Assembly: GCF_032854445.1 (NCBI RefSeq) | Contig: NC_088307.1 | Coordinates: 5,718,017 to 5,782,016 of the forward strand | Direction: 5' to 3' | Length of the DNA: 64,000 nucleotides | Origin: Liolophura sinensis | Taxonomy: Eukaryota > Mollusca > Polyplacophora > Chitonida > Chitonidae | Shown here: positions 10,169 to 23,530 of the stretch, one piece after another | How positions within the stretch are numbered: the first letter of the stretch is position 1 | How the letters are laid out: each line of letters opens with the position of its first letter | The notes under the pieces: model-generated | Databases searched by the model: none | Told to the model about the DNA's origin: nothing | What the model saw: the letters and a program-made list of their open reading frames with translations, nothing else | Translations under genes and position numbers: made by a program

Positions 10169-11907
10169 CCAGCTATGCACATTTTAAGAAGCAACAACAA
10201 ACGTTACAACTAGTAGGCCTAGTGCAAAACTTAATGACAACATTACGAATCTGTTATCATATAATCTTTTTCTTTTATCTTGATCTGATTACTATTAAAG
10301 ATCTTACCCTAGTGATGGCTTGAGCTGAAATGAATCGAATTGATAAAACGAAATTTGTCTGGCATCAAATCACACACATTTTTGTAGTTGGCTGTGATAC
10401 CCACACCAGATTAGTTTGCTGTGCCCTGGAAAATGCCAGGAAGTGAAAACTTACCTGTAGTATACATTAATTAACATCCAATTAACCCTGGTTAACTATC
10501 CCATTGACAAAACTCCTGACAAACTTTTCACCAAATCTAACGGATTCAGGACATTTCAGCCGATGATTTCACGAATGTTGAATGAACGCATACAGCTTAT
10601 ACTGATGAAACAGTTTACCTATATGCCTACACCGCAAGCACACAAAACATGGCATACTGGGATGCCTTCACATCTGGTTAACGAATGACACCTGTAGAAC
10701 ACGCTCAACTGTATCATACCCTGCTCATTAAGATTAACACACCTTTACTATACTCATCAACTCACACTTTCCAAATAATAATAACATATCCATAATCATT
10801 TTTTTTAAAATAAACTCCACAATCGTCAATCTGCCGATCAAAATGTTCCACACAGCTGAGTAAAAATAATAATAAAAAATACCATTAATAAAGTCTAGAA
10901 TATAAGACACAAAGACACTAAATATCTGTTAAACAACCATTATCAAAGACTTCACACAAGTTAATATTTCTACACCATTTTTATAAAGCTATTAAAATTG
11001 TTATACACCAGTTTGATCCATCACAATCACGAGGTAATAAAAAGTTTTATCTTCTTGAAATGAAAGTCTTCTTTCTCAGTTATCCCGAGTGTTACAATTT
11101 TTGTTATTATTACCATTATTTTGGAAAAAAATATTTAATGGTTGTACCTGTACACTGACAGCGTCATGTAAATTATGGGAATCTTTCACTAACTTCTATG
11201 CAAATTGGCCCTCTTCTTTTAAATGTCATACGTTTTCCAGTTTGTTCATATTATACTTCATATCTGAAAATATATTTAATTGGTTATTTCAAGGAACAAT
11301 GACACCACCCACATTTCACAGTTTGTCAGTTTTTTCCTTAAATTTGTCAAATACGAACATGTCACGTTATTTTTGGGGGTCACATTTAAACTGAACTGTG
11401 GGTTTTACCAAAACCTGTGATGAAAGAGCTTCTCTTTCTACATCATGCTAGTTGACTGTGACAGAAAGCTTGTCAGCTAGGTGCTGCTACCTAGTGGGAG
11501 GTGCAAACAGCCAGACATCATCATGTTATTCACACTGCAAGACCTAACAACCACCAAAAACATGTAGAACCAAGAGGTTGGGCTTAACCAGATATCCATA
11601 TATACACACTGCCAATATTTTTTTCCCTGTCCAAGTAACAGTATTCAATTTCAGCTCCACCCTAAATGAGGAAGCGTCGTGAAGTAAACCCTCTAAATAA
11701 ATAGTTCCCCATTTTCCTCAAACGCCCGCCGGGCCTAGCAGGGAGTTTCCTTGGAAACACCTTCCTATACTAGCACTTAGTCTCAGAATCTAGGTCACAA
11801 GTTGTAGACTTTGTCGGTGGAAGTTAAATAGAGGGGAAGATGCAGATATATGCATACAATATGAATGATATTACAGTTTCTGCTACATCCAAATGATCTT
11901 TCTTTTT

Positions 11908-11940
11908 TCTTGTTTTTTTTTTTTTGTTTTTTTTTTTTCG
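11908..11940. repeat. Poly-T tracts
   Basis: Two long T runs are separated by single C or G bases. Similar homopolymer runs occur near 15263, 15654, 23906 and 25410. Confidence 0.85.
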
Positions 11941-12044
11941 TATTGGCAGTTGACCACTAATTCACCACTACTGCTGGACACATTGCAGGATATACATGTA
12001 GACATGAAGGGATGACTGGATACAGTCACAAGGACAACAGTGGG

Positions 12045-12283
12045 ATCAGTAGACAGACAGACACACAGACAGACTGACAGACACACTCACAAACATACAG
12101 ACAGAGACGTACAGACAGACTGGCCGACAGACAAGCAAGCGGACAGAGACATACAGACAAACGGGCCAATAGACAGACAGACACAGACAGTACAGGATAC
12201 ACAGTAAACACTCAGTGACGCCTGAACAATGACATTAATGACAGTGGAATCAGTTGACAGACAGACAGGCAGGCAGACAGACC

Positions 12284-12315
<32 letters not shown>

Positions 12316-12335
12316 GGCAGGCAGACATACAGAGA
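12045..12335. repeat. ACAG/GACA microsatellite, interrupted
   Basis: Two blocks of (GACA)n with (GGCA) variants are separated by about 60 bp of non-repetitive sequence (GTACAGGATACACAGTAAAC region). The minus-strand Cys-Leu-Ser-Val frames across it are artefacts of the repeat. Confidence 0.92.
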
Positions 12336-13916
12336 GACGAATGCAAGCTGTGGGCAGCATTCTGTCATTACCTGTTGTATCACATGCTGACAAAGACTTT
12401 TTATAACATGACATCATGCACCCTTATACACTAGGCTACTTGTAAATCCTAGTGTAATACGTTTAACACTCACAAAATACACACGTTGAAAAACTGTCCC
12501 ATATCTTTGTTCACTTTATAAAGACATACTTGGAGATGTTACCATTACCTGTCTATATCTTTATTTAGCTACAGCAGTAACAGGTCTTTATTTGCATATT
12601 CAACTTCCTAGTACACACTAAAATCCAAATTGAATGGCATGTCCATTTACACGTGCATATTCATAACAAGTTCTATTTCAGTTTCAATTGCATTCAAGTA
12701 TTCTGAAATTTTTTGCAAGTCATCTAACTCTAAATGTATATAGTAACTATCAGCTTTGCTGAATATTTCACTCTTATTCCATATTATGTACTTTAGCCTA
12801 TAATTGTCAATACACTTTGTACATTAATCTTTCGACGTGCAATGTATGTCAACTTTTTCAAAGCACATCATTTTATAACAGCCAATGAAGGTCAACCTGA
12901 ATGTCAGCGTGTAGCAAAATGAAAACCCTGTCTTTCGAGAAATTTCAGGGATTGATTGTATTAGTTTTAGACAATCTTGCCAACCTTAGTAGAGAACAAA
13001 TCACCAATAACTGGATTTGAGCTCACTATCTCGCTGACAAATCTGGGTGGTGGACTGAAGTACAGAATATGCTAAAGGTATTTAAGGCAAAGAGCAGACA
13101 TCATCTAGCGTGTGAACAGGGAAGGGTAGACACTCATTGCCTGACACAAGTGTCTTCACTCACACTGAAAAAAAAGCTGTTTTGTTGACTATAGTTTAAA
13201 GTATAAAAATGCAAGAAAGTTAATTTACACTTTTTATTTATTTATTTATTTAGTTTAATGTTTAATTCATTTCTTTATTTATAATAATGCTGATAACGGA
13301 GAAGTTAAAACCAAAAACACTTAAGTTTTGTTTTGTTTTTTTATACTGCATCTGCACCTTTCATATAGAAGAAAATGTTCCTGCATATGTGTCAGCGAGT
13401 TTCCAGATTTAACAGCAGATTCACATTTTGGGTGTAACCCTGTTACACCAACAGCAATGATAGACAATAATACACTGTCTATATACTCCTGTAACAGGAA
13501 GTGGATTTGGCCTACAGCTTACCACGACATATTATGCAACTACATTTCACCCAGAAGGAAAACAAAATTGTCCGTTCTTGTCTAAATACAAAATGGTGTC
13601 CTCCCAGTACAGTACACAACTAGGATTTCCTGGGAATTATATCAGCTAGAGGATTGCAGAGATTAGAGAAATTATACCCATCACTCAGGATTTAGATTGT
13701 CTCCCCTAATAGCGATGAAAACAACTCTGTTTCATCTGACATCTCATAAATTACATAATTATTAATGTAAACATATACACATCAAATTCATCACAATTTT
13801 AACACTACACTGATCTCTATATATTACTAATCAGATCCCAACAGTTACAGTGTTATAATATGTTACACTATTTGATCATTTTTACATGATTTTGTTACAT
13901 AATTATTCCAGTTCTG

Positions 13917-14165
13917 GTATTTGATCCTGCAATAGTACCTGATCCAGTTACATTGTTTGATCCTGTTAGTGTCTGATCTTGGGTATGATCATGGTCAATG
14001 GTATTTGATCCTGCAATAGTACCTGATCCAGTTACATTGTCTGATCCTGTTAGTGTCTGATCTTGGTGTATGATCATGGTCAATGGTATTTGATCCTGCA
14101 ATAGTACTTGATCCAGTTACAGTATTTGATCTCGTTAGTGTCAGTATTTAATTTTGTTACAGTAT
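13917..14165. repeat. Tandem repeat, 84-85 bp unit, nearly 3 copies
   Basis: GTATTTGATCCTGCAATAGT begins each copy at 13917, 14001 and 14086. Internally GATCCxGTTA recurs as a shorter sub-repeat. The third copy is partial and diverged. Confidence 0.9.
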
Positions 14166-15099
14166 ATTGGAAAGCATTCAGTAAAAAATTTGACTATCTT
14201 AAAAAATACATATTTTAATAATGCCACCTGTAATTTAACAAATTTTAATTCTTCAAACTGTAAACCAGACTGACTACAAATATTAATACCGGTAGTGATC
14301 ACCATTGTTCAATAATGTGATACTTTTTTTCTCAAACTTTTTTTTCTTCTGAATAAAGTGGTCATACAATGAAAAAGAAACGAAACTATGTAATGTACGT
14401 GCATGTGACCGCATCAGACAGACTAATTTGTGATGTGTTTTAAAGCTTGTTACCTGGCCAGACATTGTACCTGTGCACACCTGACAGCTGATTACAATAT
14501 GAAGGGTGTTCCTGGTGGCATAATCTCAGGTAATCAAACCCTGACCCATGAGCTAAGTGGCAGACTAAATGGGGTCAATTACATTGAGCCCGGGATTGCC
14601 CTAGGGTTACAGCTCATATACGCCTCCGCACACATTTAACACACATGCAGACAGATCATATACTCGAAGACACAACAACTTAATGTTCTAGTACCCTGAT
14701 TTACTAAACTCTCAGTACACTTTCAGCGTTGACTAAAAATCTGAGATATTTACATCAAGCTCTCTCACAAGTTTGTAACCATTGACAATTGTTTCTGAAA
14801 CAAATTTGGATCCTTTTGAACAAAAAGACCTAACTCACAAGAAATCAAATGGGCATCCTTTACAAGGGGTAAAAAATTTTCTTTTTAATAATTTAAATAT
14901 ATCTTGGGAAAAATAAAAGAGCATTTTCTGATGTTAGTCCCGATTCATTTAGCACTTTAAGAAAATAAAGAAAAAAATATTCTTTTTCAGGCTGAAGTAA
15001 AGTCCCTAAGAAACTTATCACAGCATACTGGACAATATCATGCCAAAAAGTAGAGCAATTTAGAGGAGATGCATTCTCACTTGATTTCCGCAGTCACCA

Positions 15100-15560
15100 G
15101 AGATAAAGTACTCACGATATATAAGGATGAGATGACGCAACAGGTCAGGATTTCCAAAATGCCGACATTTTGAAATCTACCGTTTCTCCTCATTGATAAG
15201 TAATCAAGCCCATAACTTGAAGTGTCAGCTAGCTCCTCTCAAACTCTCGCCTTCTCAATCAGCACAAAAAAAAAAAAATAAATAAATAAAAAAAAAAAAA
15301 TGTTGCCAGCAACAATTTTCTTCAAAAGCCATGGGGATCAGGCATTTATTCCTTCCCCCCGTTTTTCTGGTCAGATGTAAGCGATTATCCCACTCCGGTC
15401 TTCATGCTGACAGACTGACTGGTGGAGTAGATGTGTTGTTAGCAGCAGTGGTGGGTCGTGCACAAGTGGACTGTTAGCCAGTCTCTCTGTACTAGCCTGC
15501 TCCGCCCTGACTCTCACTCATATCACTAGGACCGCTGTCTCTAGGTCACATCCTAAAAAC
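15100..15560. promoter_or_regulatory. GC-richer intronic block, possible regulatory element
   Basis: This block is less AT-rich than its surroundings and non-repetitive apart from a poly-A interruption at 15266. It contains TTGATAAG (a GATA-type site) and GTTGCCAGCAAC at 15302-15313, a palindrome like the RFX X-box. No open frame of note is present. The regulatory role is inferred only from composition and motifs. Confidence 0.25.
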
Positions 15561-17609
15561 AGCATGGCTAGGCCCCAAATCACAGTATATACTCAATACA
15601 CTCTCAATCAGGGTGCATGCGTCCTAAAGGGCCCCTCGCAAATTCTAATGCTTTTTTTTTTTTTTTTTTTCATTTTTGGTTCCAGTGACAAATTGAAAAA
15701 TCTGTTCATTTTACAAAATTATCACCTGTACTAAAACAAAACTTACACCAAGAAGGCATGTCAACCCACTAGTCATTTTCATTTTTATACAAGTTTGCGC
15801 AAAATGTACAAAACACTGTAACACTTTTTTTGTAAAAACTGCATTTCCATGGACAAAAAAAAAAAACTGAATTTAAAACTTTGAATTTTCTAAGATATGC
15901 ATTTGGTTTTTTTTGAGTAATAAATAAGACGAATGCATAAAGAACAGCTTGTCATATTTAAAAATAAATCAGCACTATTTAACTCGAACCTCCTGTGGGA
16001 AATTTGCCTGTACAATGTTCTAGGGGGGGGGACGTTTTTGTTAATTTTTACGTAGAAAGAAAAAACTATGAACTCCAATTTCATATTTTTACTAACTCGT
16101 TAGAGTTTTCAAAGTTTTGTATATACACATATATATGTACTGACAGACGGATACTCCCTGAAGTTATGTTAGTTGACTGATATCAACTAACTTTTTGAAG
16201 AACAGTAATTATAACTGAAAGAGTAAATGCTTAATTGTCATTTTGTAAAGTCTTTGAAAATAAAATAATATTTGTGAGTGTATTTACTGCCATTTTAACA
16301 TTCCTCAAGATTTTTGAGAACTATTTAAACAAACCAAATATTTGCATGGTCTCTATTGAACATTCAATATTAAGGAGATGTTTTTGTTAGGAGAACCTCT
16401 TCTCACTTTTCAGTACACTAACATTTCTTTCATCCTGGTTTATTTACTTTCTTTTCCTCCTTTTTTTTTCCAAACACACTTCAATCCAGCCACACCTATG
16501 GCATAATAGAGTCACAGTGAAGGCACAGATCTGGGTCTATCAATAAAGCCATGCAGCCAAGCATCCAATCAGGCGTTGAACACATCACAGAAATATTTCT
16601 TACAACTATCCTCCATGTACACACAAACTATTTATCCCATTAACTTATCTTTTTTTTTTTCAAGCAAATTTTTACTAAAAAACTCAGTTATAATAAAAAC
16701 CATTTGAAGCTTTTGCATCTGGTTCTTTTAAAACGCCTGCAGTGACAATTTCTACACCTTTACAAACAAACTAAAAGTCTATATGATTTGTGGGTTTGTA
16801 CAAATCTTGAGTTTTATTTGCAAGCACACCTCAATATCTGGGGGTTTTGAATGGGTTTACAAAAACACTCATTAGGTGACTGGAGGGACATGGGGGGTGG
16901 GGGGAGGCGTTATCTGACAGAACTCTGTCCTTCAGGGGGTTCTTCCCCTAGGGCAATAGTGTTACACTAAGAGCTACAAGTACCCAATGTTTGCAAAGCA
17001 CGCTCCAACTGGGTGTAACATGTTTCTGTAGAACAATGTAAACAGCAGAGTTAAGGCCTACCCTATGAATACATGGGAAATACTCTAAAAAAACCTACAC
17101 AGCTAAAACGTACAATTTATATATACTGTATTCCCCCGACACTTTAGCTTTTATCCAGTCACATACTCTGCTCGATTGTGACTATTTATCACACTTCAAA
17201 GGCTTTTTTGTGAAGTTAGATTAACTTCTTGTAGAGTTGGCTTTAAAAGTATTATTTTGATACCAGTATGTGCCTCTCAAAATGCACTTTGACTTTACAT
17301 TCAGCTTTAGGTGAAATACTGTATGTGCAGTCATTCCCCATATCTGCATTCCACAGTTAATATTATTCCCCTGCACGAGAAATCATTTGTCATGAGGGGG
17401 TGAAAATTTGGAAAGACAGGACTGTTCACTTAGGATCCACCTACATGTATGTTTGGAAAACACAAACGAACGGCAGATACATTTATCATCAGCCATCTAA
17501 ATTTACACAGCTGTCAAATTAAAAGCTCCCACAAAACATCATCAGCATTTATTTCCTGTTGAACACTCATCAGAACAAATATTAAATCCATTCCATATTA
17601 TTCTCTATG

Positions 17610-18120
17610 AATGAAGTAATATTATTAATGTTCAACAAGCCATCTTTCGGAGTGAAATTACGTCATTAATATCCATAATTCATAATTGTGTATATGAACT
17701 GCAATCAAGTCTTATTTCTGTCAATGAAGTGCAATCATTCACATCAATAATTCATATTTGTGTATGTGAAGTGCAATCATTCACATCCATACAATAATTC
17801 TTCTAAAATTTGGGATAGATATTAGCAGTGTTGATAGCAATATTATACATTTCTTTACCAGCCTTTTGGAAAAGTAAAAATAAGAGTATGTTGTTGATGA
17901 GATGGTCTAACAATGCCAGGAAAAAGAAACTCAATATTCCTGCTAGAATTACATATGTATTGGCTAAAATGAGCAGACCAGGTGTCCCAAAATTGAGAAG
18001 AAATAAGGTAATTCATATTTCTGTCTACGAAATGCAATCAATGATCTCCATTGTTCATACTTCTATCTGAAACAATGTCCTATTACAATGCATATTTCAA
18101 AGTTGTTTGAGTAAAATCCA
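17610..18120. repeat. Degenerate repeats around GTGAAGTGCAATCATTCACA
   Basis: Phrases of the form GTGAAGTGCAATCATTCACA and CATAATTCATATTTGTGT recur four to five times with irregular spacing. Decay is too advanced to set a period. Confidence 0.5.
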
Positions 18121-18790
18121 TAATTCAAACTATAAATATTACATCTCTCATATCAAATCAATAACAACAATATCTCAAATTCATTTTTCAACAAAAACGT
18201 TTCAAAGATCACCTGTAGCCCCCAAAATGTCCTTTTCATAAAATAATCCTATGTACGCATGTACATCTAGGAAAAAGTCCTTCGGACTTCACAGGAACTG
18301 ACCATCAGAGATACATGAGCAGTTTTATGAACACGAATACCAATATCCAAAAAGGCTATCAGCGAAGTGTCCAGAATAGAGTGTCACTTTGACATACCTG
18401 TACTAAACTGGTGCCACCCGATTACTGACACTCAATAAATGTGCCTAATCATACACACAATTCCCATTAATTCATAAAGGCCAATTTCTTCTCACATAAA
18501 TGTAGGTTTACGATTACCATTCTTAGTATTAAGTGTCACAAGAATTAGAGATACAATACAATTGTGAGTAAATAACAAAAGTCACATAAAACACCTAGCC
18601 TAACTAACACCTAAAACAGGTACAACCTGTCACAAAGTTACCTCTTTGCTATTAGTCAAAATAATATACATGCTGTTAATGTGCCTTTATACCTTTTGTG
18701 CTCTGATATTTTAACTACATGTTAATTAGGATCTTTTGTGCTTTGATGTTAATTAGGATTTTTCTTCCACAACACCAATATTATTACACA

Positions 18791-18938
18791 GGGCCCTCTC
18801 TCACAAAACTTTGCAAATCAATTTTTTGTAACTTTTCTCTTAAATGATGTCACTTTATGGCACTGTAACTTCGACAACGTTGAAGATACATAGAAGATAC
18901 AAGGAGCTTGACTTACAAAGTTTTGTGGATGAAGCCTC
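18791..18938. mobile_element. Small TIR element (MITE-like), GGGCCCTCTxTCACAAAACT family
   Basis: The left end GGGCCCTCTCTCACAAAACT pairs with the right end AGTTTTGTGGATGAAGCCTC, giving imperfect terminal inverted repeats of about 25 bp around a 100-bp core. A second copy lies at 26445. No clear target duplication is visible and there is no coding capacity. Confidence 0.7.
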
Positions 18939-20539
18939 AACTGTATCAAACAGTTACAATGTCAGAGCGGCCATACATTCTTCACACACCTATAGATCAA
19001 CACTAACCTACCTATCCAAGCATTCTCTGCGCAATGACCTGTCCCTCCACATCTGTAACAAGCGCATATGTGAATCATGCGCACCGCGGTGCATGCCTAG
19101 CTGAATTGCTAGTTCAGAGTTTTGCAAATTTGCATGCCTTACTCTTCACAACTATAGTCCCTAATGTACTGTGCTGACTGTGTCACAAAAGTGACTTCCT
19201 GAGCGAAATTGCACTGGGCAGATTTGAGCGTACGAGTTGTCTAGCCACCTACAAAGGGAAGCAATTCAGGGATTCTTCCGACAGCCGAGTCTCGTGCCTT
19301 ATTCACCAAACAATGAAACAATGTTACAAAAATGTACAGCCTAAGCAGCATATCAAGTCTGATCAAATATTTCCATGTTACAATTAAGAAAGTCGCCTTC
19401 CGAAGCAAGTAACGGTAATCACTTAACTGGCAAAATTGTATGCTGTCAAGATTGTTCTAGACTTAAGTCTGTTTTGTTTGACGTAAGTTTGATTGACTCC
19501 AGTCTGATTCATTTGACTGCCATGTCTATTTCACAAAAGTATCTCAACCTTCCCAAATACATGTGGCACAACAAGGTACCGCTCTCCCTGTTTCAACACA
19601 ATTGCTTTTCCTTCCAGATGGCCAAAGAGTCTCTTTTGTCTCTCACTCCAAAAGACAACCAGATGTTCTCACTGTAAGATGTGTGAAGCTGTTTAATTTG
19701 TGTATGCACATGTTTCTAAATGCCTATAAGTGTATGTCCTCTCCAGTGGGTGTCCACTCCTCTGTGTGCCCTTCCCAGTGTGTTAGTTAGTGTGTCTCTG
19801 AAGTTAGCCAGGTGCAGTGAGGAATGTCTTATCTTACCATAGAACACCTCTGGGGTTTCCTATCATGGCGGTGATACCATTTTCCTTCACTACAAGGGCT
19901 GCCTCTACTTTCAGTCTGAGCGAAAAACAGCACAACACTTTGCCAAAATGTTTCCTCCTTCACTTATTACGGAAATGTTAATATTGTTAATAATGTCAAA
20001 GTGTTTCTTCATGAGGATCAATTGATTTTGCCTACTGTATTGTCATTATACTTTTTAAGACTGCCTTTAGAGGGAAGAAAAATGAAAGACAGATAAAAAG
20101 TGTATTTAAAAATACATGTTTTAATGGATTTCTTTTCGTAGGGTTAAAGTCAAATGTTTTCAAACAGCAGCACTTGGATGCATTTCACTATGTACAAAAA
20201 AATCTAAGAAGAATTTGTTTCCATTGCGTAGGATTGACACACTTGAGGCTTACTGAAAATTTACAAGAAACTTGTTTTTAAGTGGAGTCAACTTTCTGAG
20301 CAGAAGACAAAAAATAAGTCCCATCTGTTGCAAAGTTCTTGCTGATATCAAACGTGTTCTTGTAATGGTCGCACCTAAAGGATTAAAAAATAAAATCCCC
20401 CCCAAAATGATAGGTGAAAGTACTTACCACCTGTTGTTGTAAGGACTTGGAGGGTGTGTCGCTTCGTGCGCATATAGCTGTAGCAGGACGGGGTTGGCAA
20501 ATGGTGCAAGTCTATCCATGCAAACACACGTAAAACATG

Positions 20540-20990
20540 GAATATCAAGGCACAGGTAACAGGTACAAGACACAGGTGAGGTAACAGGCACAGGTAGATG
20601 TAATGAGGGATATGCTATCATTCACACATGTACATGTAACAAACATCCTACATGCGGAAATTATTACAGGTAAGACAAAGGACAACAAAATTAAAGACAT
20701 ACAGCATAATATCATTACAGGCACAGGTACACGTAGGATATTACAGGTAATCAATATCATACAGATAGTAATGAGTACTAACTTAGTCACATAACATTAC
20801 ACAAAGGTTTGATATATTAACGGAAATTATCAATGTTAAAAAAAAATGCACACACAGTGGGGCAAAGACAAGCATTAAGTTTCATACAGGTAGGAAGATA
20901 TATGTAAATCAGCCATTCATTGTAATTAGCCACACAGGTAAAAAGACATATGACACAGGTTGACATCAGTCATATAGCACGCTATAGATT
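20540..20990. repeat. Dispersed ACAGGTA-rich segment
   Basis: Short ACAGGTA or ACAGGCACAGGT phrases occur more than ten times without constant spacing. It may be a decayed simple repeat. Confidence 0.45.
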
Positions 20991-21599
20991 TCACACCTAG
21001 GCTTACAAAAGGTGACACACAAATTAAACGATAGCCAGTCTGCTATACAGCTCATTACACAAATGTCTCATTATCATTTCAGAAGATAACACTAATATAA
21101 TTCCCATAAATTTTCTGCAAGTTCGAAAGAACTGTTCTTCAGAAAAAAATGGTAATATGTGTAACGCTTAATAAAAAAAAAAAGGCACTAGTAGCATCAG
21201 CTCTCTGAAACAGCTGTAGATTATTGTTATATTTGTCAGACAAATTGAATGAATTCGGAAAAGTCAAACTGCACATCAATATTTGATCTAAGCGTGGGTT
21301 TACTTCTGGAAACAAATTTCTAGCCATAAATCTCATCTCTGGCATCAAATTTGTCAATGTGTTACCAGAAGTGTTTTAACATTTGCCCCCAAATGTGTAC
21401 ACCCGGCTTTTGTGACATCGAGTGCCTGGTGCCCCTAAACCTCACACCGGCATATGCCAACAGGAAGACAGGACGTATTGTTGATGTTTGGAAACCACTA
21501 AAACCCAAAAGGCATGGGAGGGAGCTGAAATATAAACTGGCAGATTGAGGCGTAAAGGGACAGATGTCTTCAGTTCTTAAATTGCACCAACTTTCCTGT

Positions 21600-22620
21600 T
21601 GCCACACATTTATCTGATAGCTCTACAGTAATATCTCAAAATGTTAATCAATTTTCCTGTTGCCACACAATTATCTGATAGCTCTACAGTAATATCTCAA
21701 AATGTTAATCAATTTTCCTGTAACCATCATTTGTCTGATGCCCCTACTGTAACAAAATTCAAAATGTTGATCAACTTTCCTGCTGCAATAATTTTGATTA
21801 ACCTATACCATAATGAATAAAAATGTTGATCATACTGCAAAAAATTAAAATGCTGATCAACTTTCCTGTTGCCACACATTTATCTAATTAATATCTCAAA
21901 AAATGTTGATCACCTCTCCCATTGCCATCATGCCTAATGGCTCTACTATAAAATATCAAAAGGTTTATCGCCTTTCCTGTTGTCATTATTTTTATGACAG
22001 TCCTACCACGACAAATCAAAATGCTGATCAACTCTCCTGTTGCTACACATTCATTCGATAGCTTTACAGTAATTAATATCTCAAAATGTTTTGATCAACC
22101 TTCCCATTGCCATAATCTGTCCCGTGGCCCTACTACAAAATATCAAAATGTTGATACCTGGTGTAAAAAATCAAAATGTAGATAAACTCGCTATCATCGG
22201 CCTTCATCAACATGCTGATCACCTTTCTTGTTGCTATCATTATTATCATGATCCTACTGAAAACGAATCTATATGTTGATTAACTTTCTGCTGCCATCAT
22301 ATGTCTGGTCCTCTCAATTATCAACAAATCAAAATGATGATTTATATTCCTGTTACCATCATCTGCGTGATGGGTCTACCATAAGAAATCAAAATGTTTC
22401 TGTTCCAATGGTTTACAGCAAGTTTCAGCATTCAGTGCATTGTCAGTAAAATATCTCAAAATGTTGATCACATTTAATCCTCCTTTCACATCAGTAATAT
22501 CTCTTCCTTTTGATCAACTTTTCTGTTGCTATAATTATACTGATCTGATATTTCTCTGACAAGGTCTCAAAATTCTGCTACAATTAGGCAGTTTCCATGA
22601 AACTATCTCAAAATGCTGAT
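21600..22620. repeat. Diverged minisatellite, about 60-65 bp unit
   Basis: Units share CAAAATGTTGATCAACTTTC, CTGTTGCCAxxA and a TCTGATAGCTCTACAGTAAT section. The first two copies (21600-21730) are nearly identical; about fifteen more decay toward the right. Confidence 0.85.
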
Positions 22621-22854
22621 CAAATTAAGAAGCAATAAACATTAATACGGTTTACAATGAAACTAAAATCAAGAAAGTTATCTCACATTGTATAATGTTC
22701 AGATGAATAAACAAAAACATTATCTTCTGGGTTGTCTGGTCCATTTAAACAACTTGAAGGTAAATACTTTCCAGTCAAATGAATCCCAAGAACTTGACTA
22801 AGAGGTATTACACGTAGAAGATATACCTCGGTTTATCAGTGTTATTCACTCACC

Positions 22855-22886
22855 TCCCCCCTCCCCTCCTCCCTTCCTTCCCCCAA
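22855..22886 (-). other. C-rich tract (G-rich on minus strand)
   Basis: Successive CCCCCC, CCCC, CCC and CCCCC runs with short spacers could allow a G-quadruplex on the minus (transcribed-sense) strand inside the large intron. Confidence 0.4.
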
Positions 22887-22894
22887 ACTCTGTA

Positions 22895-23080
22895 GATCCC
22901 CTTCGTATCCGCATAGCGGACAGGGTGGACCCTAAACTCACATTCATTTCCTCTGCACATTAGCCAATCAAAAACCAGGAAATTAACTCTGGGGCTAAGG
23001 TCAGAGGTGACTTCCTATGGACATCTCAGCCAATGAAAAACACATGTAGCTGTTGTCAGGACAACTGCTTAAGGTGCTTA
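22895..23080. promoter_or_regulatory. Two CCAAT motifs in a GC-richer block
   Basis: TTAGCCAATCAA and TCAGCCAATGAA lie about 75 bp apart in non-repetitive sequence. Both match the NF-Y CCAAT box. Further CCAATCA motifs occur at about 24160-24265. The function is conjecture. Confidence 0.2.
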
Positions 23081-23416
23081 TGGTCAAAGGCTGCATGAAT
23101 CAATACTGCATGGTGCCATTATGAATAAGGCGGCTTTACTATTTCTAGCAACACAGGAGACCTTCATTACTTCAAAAGCTGGAATGTAAAATGATTACTT
23201 CATATATATACTAAAGCTTCACTCAGTGCACAAGATATACACTAGTACCCTTAAAACATTATCTGTTCAAGTTGACGAGATATTTTTCAGAATGGAGAAC
23301 TCTCTTAAAACTTAACATTCTCTAAGTTTTTAGAGTGAGTTATATGGGTTTGAAAATAAAATATTCCTAATTCACTAAGGTTAAGAAATTAAATGATTGA
23401 TTCACTTAAAGATGTC

Positions 23417-23530
23417 ATTTATTTATTTGACTGATGTTTTACGCCATACTCAACAATAGTTCACCTACATGACGGCGGCCAGCATTATGGGGCAGAGCCC
23501 GCAGAAAACCCACAACCATCCACAGGTTCA
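23417..23530 (-). mobile_element. SINE family A fragment
   Basis: ATTTATTTATTTGACTGATG, TTTTACGCCATACTCAACAA and GGCGGCCAGCATTATGG match the tail and body in minus orientation. The copy stops at GGTTCATG. Confidence 0.85.

Noticed and set aside
18844-19104. 86-residue plus-strand frame
   Set aside because: It starts inside a TIR element and runs into unrelated sequence.
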